Shown piece by piece: positions 33,698-45,797 of a DNA stretch of 64,000 nt (its first letter is position 1; each line of letters begins with the position of its first letter). The position numbers were made by a program, and so were the translations under genes. The notes below the pieces were generated by a model. That model did not search any database and had not been told where the DNA came from. It worked only from the letters and a program-made list of their open reading frames with translations. Where the stretch lies: positions 181,425-245,424 of the forward strand of contig JARGSG010000033.1 of assembly GCA_030374805.1 (NCBI GenBank), given 5' to 3'. Origin of the DNA: Gracilaria gracilis. Its lineage: Eukaryota; Rhodophyta; Florideophyceae; Gracilariales; Gracilariaceae.

Positions 33698-36600
33698 ATG
33701 CCACCCCTAACACGAAGGAGAGGGAGGGCGAAAGGCACTACGCCGCGTATGCCACCAGCCCGAGCCATGAAGAAGAAGCCTTCGCCTGCTGCTACGCCAG
33801 TAGTGAAAGGCGGCGATGCGCTGCATTTGTTTGTGACGGTTGGGAAAGAAAAGAGCAGGGTGAAAGTGGGAACCGCGGAAGTGAGAGGTGTGGGGTCCGC
33901 CGGTGGTGCAGGGAAGGTTCTTTGCCGTTCGCTCCATGGGCATCTTTTAAGCGCAACTGCCCTAGAAGGAGAAGACTTGGTTGTGATCTGGAGGACTAAG
34001 ATTATAAGTCATGGAAGCACGAAGTACGCTTACCGTTTTCAAGGTCCTGAAGAATCACCAAGTACGGTGAGCAAGTTGTTCTGGGCTGGGGTGTATGCGT
34101 GGGTTACTTCGATGATGGACCCAATCGAGATTCCGCAAATTCCTACTCCAGAGTCCGGGGCTGGCAAGTCTTCTACATCTTAGCCTGAGAAAGTGGTTGA
34201 TCTGGAGGGCGAGAAACCTGCTGCGGAAGCTTCAAAAACTGCAGGCAAGTCTTCTCACAGGGTAAAAAAGCTCGTGGGAGCGAGTGTCAGCATCATAGAG
34301 GACTCCGACGACGATATTGTGGAGGTTTTTCAGACGAGTAGGGCTCCGCTTACTGACCCGGAGGAGGACTTGTTCGATGAAGGAGACAGTATTCCGTCAG
34401 AGGAGGTGGACAACACCCTGTCTCTCAAGAAGATTTCCATCGCCGACTATGTTCAGCGCAGGTTGACGATGGATACCGAGATGATTGAAATCCCGAAGAA
34501 GACAGTAAGAAGTGTGAATCTGGGACACAAAGAGGCGACGATGATGAAATGTCGCAACTTCGGGTGGCTTCCGTCTGCAGGTTCGATTGCTGTGGCATCT
34601 CTAGGGGAGTATGCTGTGAATGAAATAGTTGTTGGTGGAAGTATTGTTGTGCCCGTAACCCTCATAGACGGATATTACAGAATTCTCGTGCTACGAGACT
34701 TGCATGGGGAAGGCGGGAAGTGGGTGGATATAGTCCGTCCTTTGGATGTCGTGCTGTGGGGAAGAAAGGATGGGAAGGCCATCACAATGAACGAGATACT
34801 AGGACTCGGCAATCTTCTCAACGAATTGAGTTCGAATGTGCTGAAGAAGTCGTTTGCAGACAAAATTCATAGTACGGTATCTTTTGTGCAGAACGTCGTA
34901 GACGACTCATATGTAGATGTGAGGAACATTACTTCGAAGCAGTTAGCTGGTGCTTTGTAGAGAAGTGAGGCTATTGGAGACTACAGCGTGCGTCACTTGA
35001 CTCGTTACGCGACATTGGCTCTGAAGTTTGTGGAATGTGAGGGGCTTTTGGAGTTCTTTGAGAAGGTGTTTGAGAGCGGTCCCGGCCTGACGTTGACGCA
35101 TGTCTCGAGTGACCTTCTGATGGCTCCCACCGATGGGCAGTTTCGATTTGTCCTACGTTGCTTGCAATGGCATGTGGAACTGAGGTTGTCTTCCTCCATG
35201 AGAACCGGCCGTTTTGAAGACATGGGGAAGCACTTCTTCCAATGTGCCATAGGTATGTAAAACCTATGTAATCTCACTGGGAAGAAGAAGAAGATTAGTG
35301 TTAACGAAGTATTGCAGACATTATTCAACTTAGGAGGAAAAAATGAGTCTGTGATGGAATATCTGGGTATGCGAACAGCCAAAAGAGAACTTGGCAGTGC
35401 GGGGCGTCTATGGGACGGGATGGTGCCTAGAAGGGTGAGGACCGCGGGTAACGAGCTTCAAGAAGTTTTCGAAGGATCACTTCAAACTTTGGAGGAGGTA
35501 AAGGAGGTGGTTCAAGTCGTGGGTGTAGGTGAGGGTACGTCAACCGCAGCACCTAATCAGGCAGAAGAAGCTCCCACGTTGTTGGAAACTTCCATGCAGG
35601 GGGAAGACCCTGAAGCAAAGCCATCAGGGTTGAGGCGGAGCACACGGAAGAAGATTGCTCTGGCCCGGATGAAAGAGGATTGGGGTAGCAAGGCTGGGAG
35701 CAAGAAGAAGAAGAGGAGGTTAGTTGATCTCACTGACGATGAGAATGAGGTAGAAATTCAACCTGCTCCGAAGAGGATGAAGAAAGGCACCGTGAAGACC
35801 CCTTCTGGAGATATACCAATGGAGGTTGTTACTTTATTCAGGAATATGACGAAGCCGGAATTGAAGAAGTTCTTCAAAGAACAGAAAACAAGTTTGGTGT
35901 CGTCGAGCAGTGGTGGCATTGAAAACGATAGTAGGTTAATTCAGGACGAGAAGGAAGGGGTGGAGGAAGGAACGATGCATGGATTTGAAGATAAGAATCC
36001 CGAGAAACCACCGAAAGGGATGAATAAGGCAAGTGAGTGGGCTGGTGGATGGGATATGTCATGGACGACTCTGGTGAATGCGCTACCGGGTGAGTGGCCG
36101 GGAGGGAAGAATGCAGTGAAACATCCGCACACGTGGATGAAGATGATTCATTTGCGAGAGGAGCACAGGGCGGGGTGTTTGGGGGTGGCGGATTTGAGAG
36201 CGGCCCATCACGCGGTGTACTGGCATGCCCCCCGAAATGTGCGCAAGGAGCTGGGTAGCACGAAAGAACCAGTTCTTGGGGTGAAGCTTCCGTTGAAGAG
36301 AAAGCCGAGAGGGGAGTAAGAAGCTCTTTGGATGGCGGTGATGGAGAGGGATGACCTCGCTTGAGAGTACTTTGCGAAGAAGAGAATAAAATTGATGGAA
36401 AGGGGTTTCTGTGTTTTGGAACACGTCGGAACTGATGGAGGTATGTCAGAGGAGGCGAAGAAGAGGGGCGTGGTGGTGGATGAAGATGTGACGGAAGGGT
36501 TGCGGGAGGTTTTTGAGAAGGACTTCAAGGAGCAGCCAGACTTGAAGCTTGAAGAGAACCGAACGAAATGGAATCCCATCATCAACGCGGGGGAATGAAA

Positions 36601-37414
36601 GAATGCTGGAGACAGGATGCAGGGAATTGGACGATATCTTACGACCAAGAATGGGATTGTTGATTGCATGGAATATGATGAGAAGAATGTGATGATGGTG
36701 AAAGAGCGAGCGTTGATGGATGCGAGGTTTGGGCAAATTGCATCGACTCTTCGCCTTTGTAACAACAGCAAGGCGAAGAAAAGGATGTATGCGCCACAGA
36801 CCGGAGAGTGTGTGTTGTGTACGGGGGAGGGATGCCCAAGGCAGGTGTTGCACACTGATTTTAGAGGGTTGACGAATGTGGAGAAGGATAAGGGAGATAA
36901 TCCGGGGTTCTTCGCGATGGCCTCTGGAGGGAGTTCATTTATGATATGGGTTTATGAGAGGTCGCAAAATATGTATGTGACGGATGCAAAGAGTTTAAGG
37001 AGGTTATCACGTACAATGGTTGTGAAGAAATTCAGGGTTCCGCCTTACTCTGTGTTTATTGGGAGAGGGGGTGTGTTTCATGGGGGAGCTGGGTACATGG
37101 ATGCGTTGCTGAAAGAGAATTGCCTGAGATACCACAGGTACTTTGTACCTGAAGGATACAAGCTCCATGATGCGGTGCACAGGGAGCCAGCGTTTCGGCC
37201 AAAGTTCGTAGATGAGGACTTTGGACTAGGAGAAGACCCAAACGACCAGCTGGACGACGACGAAGGTGTGGAGGAACAGAGTGAAATGGAAGATATTGAA
37301 TATGGAAAGGACGAGTACGAAGAGGAAGATGAAGAGATGTCACGTGGCCCTGCTGAGAATACGGATGGGGATTACGAGGAAGGACAGATGATAATGGATG
37401 ACGACGATGAGTAG
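33698..37414 (+). pseudogene. ParB-like domain plus 2OG-Fe(II) dioxygenase protein (copy B)
   Basis: This is the counterpart of 17480-21280 and fewer frame changes make it easier to follow. The ParB-like motif reads LIDGYYRILVL (His replaced by Tyr), followed by GRKDGKAITMNEILGLGN. The middle region has KKKKRRLVDLTDDENE and LFRNMTKPELKKFFKEQK. The last 265 codons from 36617 are open and contain the whole candidate dioxygenase fold: VLHTDFRG (HxD from 36851), GGVFHGGAGY (His, 37079) and NCLRYHRYF (Arg, 37127). Lesions are mainly substitutions giving in-frame stops: TAG at 34181 and 34958, TAA at 35258 and 36317, TGA at 36364 and 36596. The C-terminus is acidic. Tet/JBP-like or prolyl-hydroxylase-like identity cannot be settled by eye. 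Confidence 0.72.
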
Positions 37415-37577
37415 GTATAATATAGCACTTATACTGTTGTGTTTGTTTGTGATAGAGACTTGACATAAAAAGTGAACAGGTGATTTGTTTAAGCAGCAAC
37501 TTAAAAAGAATTGGAGAACTGAAACGGGTTGTGGGTGTAATTGCAACGAGTACAAGGTTTATATTCTGTTCTAACTA

Positions 37578-38408
37578 CTAGAGAATGTGATGTCTAAGAA
37601 CATTGACATAGTTGGTGTAGAAAGGGGCATGGTACTGCCTTCCGGCTAGTTTTTCGTCTGCAGAGGTGAGATCGAAGTAAGCATTTATGGATTCATACTC
37701 GTAGAAAGAGGCTGGGAAGGAAGTAAGGGTGCTGCCGTATTCCAGAAATGATTTCACTGTAGAAGGGATATTGAAGGAGAGACCTGTGTTGAAGGTGACT
37801 ATCCCTAAGAGCTCCTTCATTATAGTTAAGACAATAGTTTTGTACTTGATAGCCATTTCATGTATGGTAACGAATCCAAATGAAGAACCGACGAGATCGA
37901 AGGAAGAGATCCAAACGAGTTTTTGGTAGTAAGCCTTGGAAAATGTGTTTTCGTCGACGATACTGCAAGTGAAACCTGCGCTCCAGAGGCGTTCAGCTAT
38001 TTCCAGAGCCCACTTTCCGGTGGCTGTGGTTAGACCATTGGGATAGAGAGGCGTGACACCATCTTGTGGGGAGGCACCGACAGTGATAACGGCGATGTAA
38101 AGAGCGGCTCGTGTGCAGTGCTCAATTCCGTGTTGGGAAAGAATGGGAAGAATGTGGCCATTCTGGATGAAAACCAAGTCTTCTGCTCGTGGTGCTTAAC
38201 AAGATAGAATTAATTTTTCGAGAAGGCCGTTCCTGCCACAGAAGAAGATTAGACCTTGGGGAAGGCAATCTGCGGAAATGAAGTCTTTGATGGAGAGAAA
38301 GGAGTCTCGAGGGAAACCATTGTTGTAAATCATGGTGCCAATAAGGCCTCTACCTACGAGAACAGCTGGGATGATTGTAGAACGGAGGGAAGATGAATGG
38401 GAGCTCAT
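37578..38408 (-). pseudogene. Ketopantoate-reductase-like protein (copy B)
   Basis: It begins with ATG at 38408. VGRGLIGTMIYNNG gives a better Rossmann glycine pattern than copy A. DLVFIQNGHILPILSQHG and a helical C-terminal half follow. One in-frame TAA near 38196 separates the first 70 codons from the remaining 199. The C-terminus stops near the same point as A. Confidence 0.5.
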
Positions 38409-38972
38409 TGCGATGGGTTGGTTTGATTGACGGTATGGGCTGTTGGAAGGTGTTGGGTGCTGGTAGCTGTGAAAGGAAAGTAGTCTACATTCTAAAGAGT
38501 GGGGAAAGCTTTATGTACACGGCTGGGATGCTGGCTTGGTAATGAAAAAAAGTGTTCCAGGGGATAAGGGGATTTGTATGATTTGGTTATGGAAAGAAAT
38601 GGGCAGCTGGGCTGTACAGGAGGTAGGGTCAAGGAGTGTGTTTATGAGAAGGTATGCAGTGAAATAAAGCATAGAAAGTAAGAGTTTATGGTACCGTTGG
38701 TACTTGAGAGGTGGTGCATCAGGGGTTTTATTGGGATAGGGTATGGACCGAGGTTGGGAAAATGTGGAGATTTTTAGGAAAAAATGGAAATTGTGTGGAA
38801 TGGCGGTAAATAAAAGTGGATAGGTGGGGATACAAAGGGTTGTGCAGCGCAAGTGGGTGTGTGGCCGACAGTGCCACGGGTGTGCGGAGTGTGGGGGAGT
38901 GCTGCAACTGTTGGGTTCATCTCGCTTGTTCTTATCTATCTTCGTTATCGTGAACCACCGTTTATTTTTGCG
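38409..38972. other. Divergent spacer (copy B)
   Basis: No gene is seen. It corresponds to 22320-22835 of copy A. Confidence 0.45.
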
Positions 38973-39901
38973 ATGTCGAATGGGTACGTCGAAAACGAGG
39001 AGCTAGTGGCTCTGCTTCACCGTACAGAGGTAGCAGAGACGCCACCGGGAAGGAAGGAGGAGGGTGGGTACAAGGTTTGCATGGGAGAGAAGGAGGGAAG
39101 TGGGGATGGAGAGGAAGATGGGGTGATGGGGGTGGAGGGGATGGGGAACCGGAGAGGAGGTTTGGGGCGGAGATGAAGGAGCGGTTGAGGAGGCTTGAAG
39201 GGGATCTGAAGGAGCATTTGCACGACTGGCTTTCTGAGATGGTTGGTGAGAAGGTAGGGGTGGTGCTGAGTGTGTCGGAGATTGGGATGCCAATGAATTT
39301 CATTTCGACGATTCGGAAAAGGATGAAGCTGGCTGGAATGGGGACTGGAAGGCATGTGAGTTGGATGGCAGAGTGCGCTGGGAGGGAGCTGGTGACGCTG
39401 AGAAGGGAGAGTATGGGGCTAAGGGGAAGTGTGGAGGTGTTGGAGGGGCAAATGGCACAGGTGGAGAAGACGTGCAAACTGTTGTCGGAGGTGAAGGAGC
39501 TGGTGAGGGAAGGAGGCGTTTGGAGGGAGGCCGGAAGAGAGAAAGGGTCACCGAGGACACCTGGCTCTCGTGGTGAACGTGGGTGCGTGAGGGGGAGGAG
39601 GGGAGAAGGAGATGGAGGGGAGGTTGGGGGAAGTCAGCGGAGGAAGAGGCGAAAGGGTGGCGTGATGGTGGAAGAGAATGAGGAGGTGTGTGTTCCACGG
39701 CAGCTGCTGAGGGGAGCGCCACTAGTTGGGATTAGTAGTGCGATGGCTGCTGTGCGAACAGTGGAGCGCATACTGGAGGAGCAGAAAATGAGGAGGCTGG
39801 GAGGGGTTGGGAGCCAGTTTGGGGCTAGGAGGGTGTACCAGAATGGAGAGAGTATTCCGTTGGAGTTCTTCAACTTGACATTTAGAGAAACTGAGACTTA
39901 G
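38973..39901 (+). pseudogene. Coiled-coil protein at the right end (copy B)
   Basis: The ATG at 38973 opens MSNGYVENEELVALLHRTEV. After a frame change at about 39130-39165 the rest is open to 39901, including the helical part (ERRFGAEMKERLRRLEGDL), VGVVLSVSEIGMPMNFIST, a basic linker and the C-terminal APLVGISSAM and FGARRVYQNGESIPLEFF blocks, also conserved in A. Its C-terminal half is more complete than in A and confirms that copy A's last frame is part of the gene. Confidence 0.6.
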
Positions 39902-40012
39902 GATCCGAGTGCAGGGTTGGAATGGGGGAGCGTTAATGGTGGGTTCGTAATTTTCTAGAACGTTTTTGACGAGTGTGGGGAATGTGAAGTTACGAGCAGT
40001 GGCAGAAGAACT

Positions 40013-40196
40013 GCAAACTAGCCTTCAACTCCAGTAGGTGAAGTTTGAACTGCACTGAACGGAAACGTAATTTCCAAAAAATTTCTTTCTTTCCATGCCA
40101 ACTAGCGGAAACTGCAAAAATGCTGGTTTTTTTCGGATTTTTATTTTCACAACTAGCGATCTATCATACTAAACTAGCATGCCGAGAACACCGACG
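40013..40196 (-). repeat. Right terminal and subterminal repeats of copy B
   Basis: AACTAGC-type boxes near 40017, 40098, 40150 and 40172 end in AAACTAGCAT, eight bases and CACCGACG. They align throughout with the right end of copy A. The inner box is a perfect complement of the left-end box at 2059. Confidence 0.78.
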
Positions 40197-40450
40197 AATC
40201 TCTTTTAATCTGGCCACGGGTTCTCAAAACCCCGATTGCATCCTCCAAACCTTTTCCCGCATCCCCCGCTTTTCCAAAATTCAAACCATCCAACGTGCCA
40301 TTTCCAACCTTCTCGACCCTTTTCTCTTCTTCTGCATCACTGGCTTCCTCTTTCTTGAAGCTAATGACGTGCTCTGCAATTGTCCCCCAATCATTAACAG
40401 CTACTGTGCAGGCATCCCAGAAGAAATGGACATTCTCCCATGGCACCTGC
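40197..40450 (+). pseudogene. Transposase fragment of copy C, left of the retrotransposon
   Basis: The reading frame contains QTIQRAISNLLDPFLFF and CPPIINSYCAGIPEEMDIL, matching copy A near 3630-3850, including the region of the second catalytic Asp (replaced here by Gly). It starts directly after copy B's right terminal motif and ends where the chromovirus LTR begins; it continues at 52012. Confidence 0.75.
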
Positions 40451-40991
40451 TGTAGTATAGTGGGCCCGAGTTGGTGCTCTGTATATCCCATTAGCCGCTC
40501 ACGTACAAAGAGGTAGTGCACGGTGGGCCGGTGCAGTGGCAACGCCACGTGTACGATCTGTGGACGAGTGCCAGGGCGGGTTGGCCGAGCGTACAAGTTG
40601 GACACGTGTGTAGCCTGGATAGTGACAATGCAAATTAGACCGATCGTACAGTAGTCAGTAGGAGGCCCAGACCCGATATTTAGTTGTAGCTCGGATCTCC
40701 CGAGGCCCCGATCGTAAATTACAAGCATCTTCTGCCGAACGTCTTCTTCGTTAGTTTGCACTCACGATAGACTGCGCGGCTACTTCTTTATTGGGTTTCT
40801 CAAACCGTTCATACCCTTCCGCACGTTTCTGTACGTGCATGGTGATACCAATCGTCCACTCTTCCCTCCACCGCCCGGTGCTTCCACTCCTTCTATCCGT
40901 TCGGATTCATTACAGTCACAAGACTGTACGCTGCCGCCGCTCCCGTCTCAAGACCGCTTCGGACTCTCTCCTTTTTGCGCATTATACCACA
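40451..40991 (+). repeat. 5' LTR of the chromovirus
   Basis: It starts TGTAGTATAG and ends ATACCACA, so the ends are TG...CA. It is repeated at 51476-52011 with about 93% identity by eye. Confidence 0.88.
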
Positions 40992-41460
40992 TTGGTCTCC
41001 CGACCTAGAAGTGAAATTCGAGACTGTACGGAGCAGCAGAACCGATCGTGGAACCGATACGTACAGTATGAGGCACCGTCCGCACAGAGAAATGGGTGAA
41101 CGGTCTTTGGTCGAAAAAGACTCCGCAAAGTCCGTACCGGTCGCAATTCGCGCCGCTTCGGATGCCGCTTCGGTTGGCCGCCGGAGCACCTGAAGTAACG
41201 CGACGGTCTACGTCACGCCTTCAGATGAGCCCGAACGGATTCTCTGAGACGGCTCCGCACGTAACAGGTTAAAGTCCGTACGGAACGAGGACGAGGCAAT
41301 TGCCCCCGCCCCCTTTCCAGGAACGGAGAAGACGCCGCGGGGCAAAGCTGGCCCCGGGCCACCACTCCTTACCGAACGGACCACCGCACGGGAACTCTGG
41401 GCAGAGATCGCTCTCTATGCCCTGCAGAGTCTCCGAACGGAAATTGAGGTCCACGTCCCC
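40992..41460 (+). promoter_or_regulatory. Chromovirus primer-binding site and leader
   Basis: The bases just after the LTR, TTGGTCTCCCGACC, contain the TGG expected to pair with a tRNA 3' end; I cannot name the tRNA. The remaining leader to the gag ATG has no gene but holds several CCGWWCGG palindromes. Confidence 0.5.
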
Positions 41461-43269
41461 ATGGCAGCGGAGAGGTACATCAAGCACCAAATCCCGGCGC
41501 TACTGCACCCGGATATTCCACCGATCGTACATGACATGGTCAGGAATATCCTGAACACAGACCGTTCGGAACCTGCAACGTCAGCTCTGAACAGTACGCT
41601 GGCCGCACTGGTAGCTCAGCTACCGACCAACCCACCCAAATCATTTATTGACCGTACGGACAATGCCCCCGCTAGGGGCGAGAGGCAACACCGACCGGAA
41701 CTGAAGAAGGGCCCAAAGAGGGGCCCGACCGGAGTATACCTCCCGCCAGTCAACCCGCAGGACGATCCGAACGGAAGCTCAGGAGATTCCTCCGACGAGA
41801 GAAGGAATCGCCGCTGCAGAGGCGGTAGATCGAGCGGAAGTTCCGATTCGGGTGATGCGCCCCGTAAACGGAAAGATCGCCGCCGCGAGAGAAGGCGAAG
41901 ATCAGCCAGAACGAACTCGGACTCCTCGGAGTCATCGTCGGATGACGACCGCACGGATTCGGAAGTCGACCGACACTCAGGCAGCCCTCGATGGAGGGGA
42001 AAGTCCGATCGGTATCCTTCCCGTTCGGACAGGTTGATGCTAAAACGCATCAGGCCCTTGAACGAGAAGTTCGCCAAAGTGGTGGACTACCGTAGGTACA
42101 GGCTGCTCAGAAGGAGCCAGACGTACAATTCGCGGGTAGCACGCAAGATTGCGCGCTACCAAAAGAAATTGAATGTCCAGATGAAGGGTCATTTCTTTTC
42201 CGGGACAGATCCGATAACGATTCTCAATTTCTTACAACGGTTCAAAGCCGCTTGCAACCATAACAGACTCACTGAGGGGGCAGCCCTCTGGTGTTTCCAG
42301 TTTTACCTGACCGGACTGGCGCACGCCCTGGTTCAGTCTCGGCTCGGAGGTGAATCTGGCGCTGTCGACCGTACTCGGGATGAGTCTCTCCACACGTACG
42401 AAGAGGTAGTCAACTTTCTGTTGTCCACGTACGCGACGGACGAGATCATTGCCGACGCGACCGCAGAAGTCACCTTCTACCGCCAAGCGTCTGGCATGTA
42501 CGAAACAAAATTCGCCCAGGAACTCTGGACGAAAGCGCTCCGCTGTGGGAACGTTTTTACCGATCGGAATTTGAAGGGGATCTTCGTCGAAGGACTTATT
42601 CCCGCCGTACGGTCGAAGGTGGAGAATCACCTCACCTCGCATCCCAATATCGGATATGACGCACTTGCCCGTTACACGGAATCGTACGGAGACACCCATC
42701 GTGCCTCACGTCCATAGTCTGTCCGGGTCGATACTCAAAAACCAACCGCTCGAAAATAGTCCTCTCGAACTGCTCGGAAGGTTCACAGTATCGATACCCA
42801 GTCTGAATCGATCTACTCCGTATCGGACGAAGACGAGTAACATGTCCTCGCGTTATCCCGCGTGTCCTCCATGCCCTCTCCTCCCACTACACCCTCAGCT
42901 TCAACGCCTGGTCAGTCCGTTCGGTCTTACCCCAGCCCTGCCAGCTCCTAGGTGCAACAAACCCAGGGGCAGGAACCAGTTAGACCGTGTCGGATTTGCC
43001 TCTAGCGGGAGCCCAAATACTGTCAGTTGCTTCCACCGGACCTAAAAAAGAAGCTATTGGCCATACGGGAAGCGAATTATCAGCAACGTTGCGAGGAAGG
43101 CTATTACAGTGCCTACCAGACCAGTCTGAAACCTGAAACCCCGGGGGACAATACCGGATATCGCCAGGGCGGACAGCCTCGCAAACCGTACTCACCACGA
43201 TCTACACAGGCCGCTATGCTGGTCGAGGAGCCTGCTCCTGACCAGGAAAACGACCGGGAGGAAGCGTAG
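41461..43269 (+). pseudogene. Chromovirus gag
   Basis: The frame opens with ATG and runs 418 codons to a TAG at 42715. It has a basic Arg/Ser-rich region (residues about 100-190) and a capsid-like core (FSGTDPITILNFLQRF, then F-Y-L-T-G-L-A-H-A-L and F-V-E-G-L-I-P-A-V-R). The same frame carries on past TAG, TAG, TAA, TAG and TAG codons, with low-complexity sequence, a damaged zinc knuckle (CRICL then REPKYC), and an 80-codon open tail to 43269. The first stop could be natural, but the later ones look like decay. Confidence 0.75.
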
Positions 43270-43454
43270 AAGCAACGCCTCCTCCACAGAGGCCTAGCCT
43301 TGCCCCGTCAGCGACAGACCGAACGGACTCCATCCGAGAAGAGACCGCTGTTCTGGCATGTGACCTGACCGATACGGATATTGAAGCCGAAACGGTCCTC
43401 TTTTATAGCGCAAACTACAAGGCGCACGTGTAGGTTGGCCTCAATACGGCACTG

Positions 43455-44036
43455 ATGTATCCATTAACTGGGGTTCTTGATACCGGAGCCGGACCCTGTC
43501 TGGTTCACGAACGCCATCTCTCTCCTAATTGGCGCTCAAAACTCCGACCGGACGTAAGACCCCGAATTACGGACGCATCGAAGAATCGAATGGACGTTGT
43601 GGGAGTTCTCTCTCTTATGGTCCGAATCGGTGACCTCAACGTACGAGTACAGTTCCTGGTGGTTTCTAACCTCTCCACCAGCGTAATACTCGGTATTTCT
43701 TTTATTGACAAGTACGTCTTCGCAATACTACCACCAAAACGGACAATACTACTACGTCAATCCAAACCGGTATCTATACAGTCTTCCGCCTACGGACCAA
43801 ATGCACCTTCCGCTCCGGAACCAGAACCCGAACCGGAAACGCCATCTAATAACATATACGGTGCCCGTCCGGTTGTTCCACCCCCAATGTCGGAAACGAA
43901 CGTCTTGGTAACTACCAAAACTTCCGGCTTAATCTTTCTACAGTCTCATCACCGTACGGGATCGACGCTTGAACTAACACTCCTTGCGGGTGGGGTTATG
44001 GAGCTCCGACCGGACGTACCCTTTTCGCTCGCGTAG
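43455..44036 (+). CDS. Chromovirus aspartic protease region
   Basis: GVLDTGAGPCLV carries the catalytic D-T-G triad, and SVILGISFIDKYV is the conserved ILG-type motif at the end of the retropepsin fold. A proline/glutamate-rich linker follows. It should be part of a pol polyprotein, but stops separate it from the reverse transcriptase. Confidence 0.75.
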   Translation: MYPLTGVLDTGAGPCLVHERHLSPNWRSKLRPDVRPRITDASKNRMDVVGVLSLMVRIGDLNVRVQFLVVSNLSTSVILGISFIDKYVFAILPPKRTILLRQSKPVSIQSSAYGPNAPSAPEPEPEPETPSNNIYGARPVVPPPMSETNVLVTTKTSGLIFLQSHHRTGSTLELTLLAGGVMELRPDVPFSLA

Positions 44037-44259
44037 CGAACTTTTCTGAACGCTAGGTCCGGTTACAAAAGGACACCGTTATCGGACTTGCCCGTCCATC
44101 TCCTGTAGCGCACTCATTAGTCCGCAACCATCGTCGCGGAGCGAGGACTCTAAGGAGGGGGACACACTCCGATTTCGGACAGTAATTCCGAACGGAAAGA
44201 CAAGGATACCAAACAGGAGCAAGAAACCGTACGGAAAGATGAGAACCATTGGCCCAGCA

Positions 44260-45797
44260 AGGTACAGATTAGTCTTGAGTATGCTTCCGAACGGGATAAA
44301 GTCATTGAGTTACTTCGACCGTTTGCGGATATGTGGGACGGCCATCTCGGAACGATTGCGGCAACGAAGCACCGCATCCATCTGGAATTAGGCACTAATC
44401 TCATATTCCAGATGCCGTACCGTGCCGGACCAGCTCGGAGGGAACCCGAACGCAAGGAGGTGACAAAGCAGCTCGCTGCTGGTGTCATAGAACCGTCATC
44501 GGCGGAATGGGCCAGTCCGGTCGTATTCGCGCTCAAGAAAGGCGGAAGCCTTCGCTTCTGCGTCGAGTATCGCCAGTTGAACGCTACGAACGTACAAGAC
44601 ACGTATCCACTACCCCGAATGGACGAGTTCATCGACTCCCTGGGAGATGCACAAATCTTCTCCACTTTGAACGCCAACAATGGTTATTGGCAGACCAAAA
44701 TAGACGAAGCCGACCGCGACAAAAAGAAGTTCACGTCGCACATGGGACTGTATCGTTATCGGAGAATGCCGTTCTTACTCAAGAATGCACCGGCTACTTT
44801 CCAGCGTGCTCTCGATATCATCCTTTCACGGCTGAAATGGCAGTACGCACTGGTGTATCTTGATGACGTAATCATCTATTCCCGGATGGTTGAAGAGCAT
44901 TATGACCATGTGCGGACCATACTGCATATGCTCCGTCTGGCTGGTGTTACTCTCCGACTGGACAAGTGCTATTTCTTTGGTGGCACAGTGGACTATCTAG
45001 GCCACATCATCCGACCAGGCAAGCTCCAAGTGTCTCTCAAGGCACAAAACGCTATCAAGCAGGCTAAACCGCCTACGACCCAGACGGAGCTCCGATCGTT
45101 CTTGGAGCTCTGTAACGTACTCCGTCGTTTTGTCGCAAACTTCGCCCAAATTGTGGCTCCATTGAACCGCAAGTTGGAAAAGGGGCAACCCACGAAGTTC
45201 GAGACATTGATCCATACGTAATACGAAGCATTTGACGAGCTACGTCAGAGACTGATACTCCCACCCATTTTGGCCATTCCCCGTCAAGGGTACCCGTACG
45301 TTCTGGATACGGATGCATGCGACCGACAGGTAAAGTGCACTTTGCTACAGAAGCAACCAGACGGAGGCTTCTTACCAATCGGCTACTGGAGCCGCTCTCT
45401 ATCCAAAACAGAATGGCAACACTCAACTACCAAACGGGAATGCCTTGCGGTCGTCTGGGCCGTACTGCACCTCCGTCCGTACCTAGAAGGTCAGAGGTTC
45501 ACAGTCCAAACGGATCACCACTCTTTGAGGTGCATAGTGAACCTTGTGGACGCTTCAGGACGACTGGCGAGGTGGCGGTTGCGTTTCATGGAGTACGACT
45601 TCGATGTCGTCCACCGTCCGGGTATCAAGCACCGAGCGGCTGATGCCCTTTCTCGGATCCGAACGGACGGCGAAGACGATGCCCCATTGGACGAAGAGGT
45701 CCCCTGCTTGCTAGTGAACTACCGTACGGACGATGGTTACCTCATCACCAATATTACCGTAGACGATGATGAGTACAGTGACGTTTGCGTCGACTAA
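44260..45797 (+). pseudogene. Chromovirus reverse transcriptase and RNase H
   Basis: RT motifs are seen in order: DMWDGHLGTI, VIEPSSAEWASPVV, LRFCVEYRQLN, FTSHMGLYRYRRMPF and YLDDVIIYS, the last with the two catalytic Asp. RNase H follows with YVLDTDACD, TTKRECLAVVWAV and VQTDHHSL, and ends H-R-P-G-I-K-H-R-A-A-D-A-L-S-R. One in-frame TAA at 45219 separates RT from RNase H; otherwise the frame is open. The order and spacing are typical of Ty3/gypsy pol. Confidence 0.9.

Larger units (their letters stand above)
24057..40196 (+). mobile_element. Plavaka/KDZ-like large transposon, copy B (left-truncated)
   Basis: It begins abruptly in the middle of the transposase gene at the base after copy A's right end, and runs to its own right terminal motif CACCGACG at 40189-40196. 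Gene order and orientation are those of copy A without the Harbinger insert. Protein similarity to A looks like roughly 70-80% by eye, so the two are old relatives and not a recent duplication. All its genes carry lesions, mostly at positions different from those in A. Confidence 0.85.

Noticed and set aside
2588-37414. A non-standard genetic code with TAA, TAG or TGA read as amino acids
   Set aside because: All three stops occur in frame, at different places in copies A and B, and often where the other copy has an ordinary codon such as CAG, AAG, GAA or CGA. That pattern is decay.
40451-40991. Antisense 195-codon frame overlapping the 5' LTR, repeated in part in the 3' LTR
   Set aside because: It crosses the LTR boundary into transposase sequence on the opposite strand and has no motif. 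Its repetition only reflects LTR duplication.
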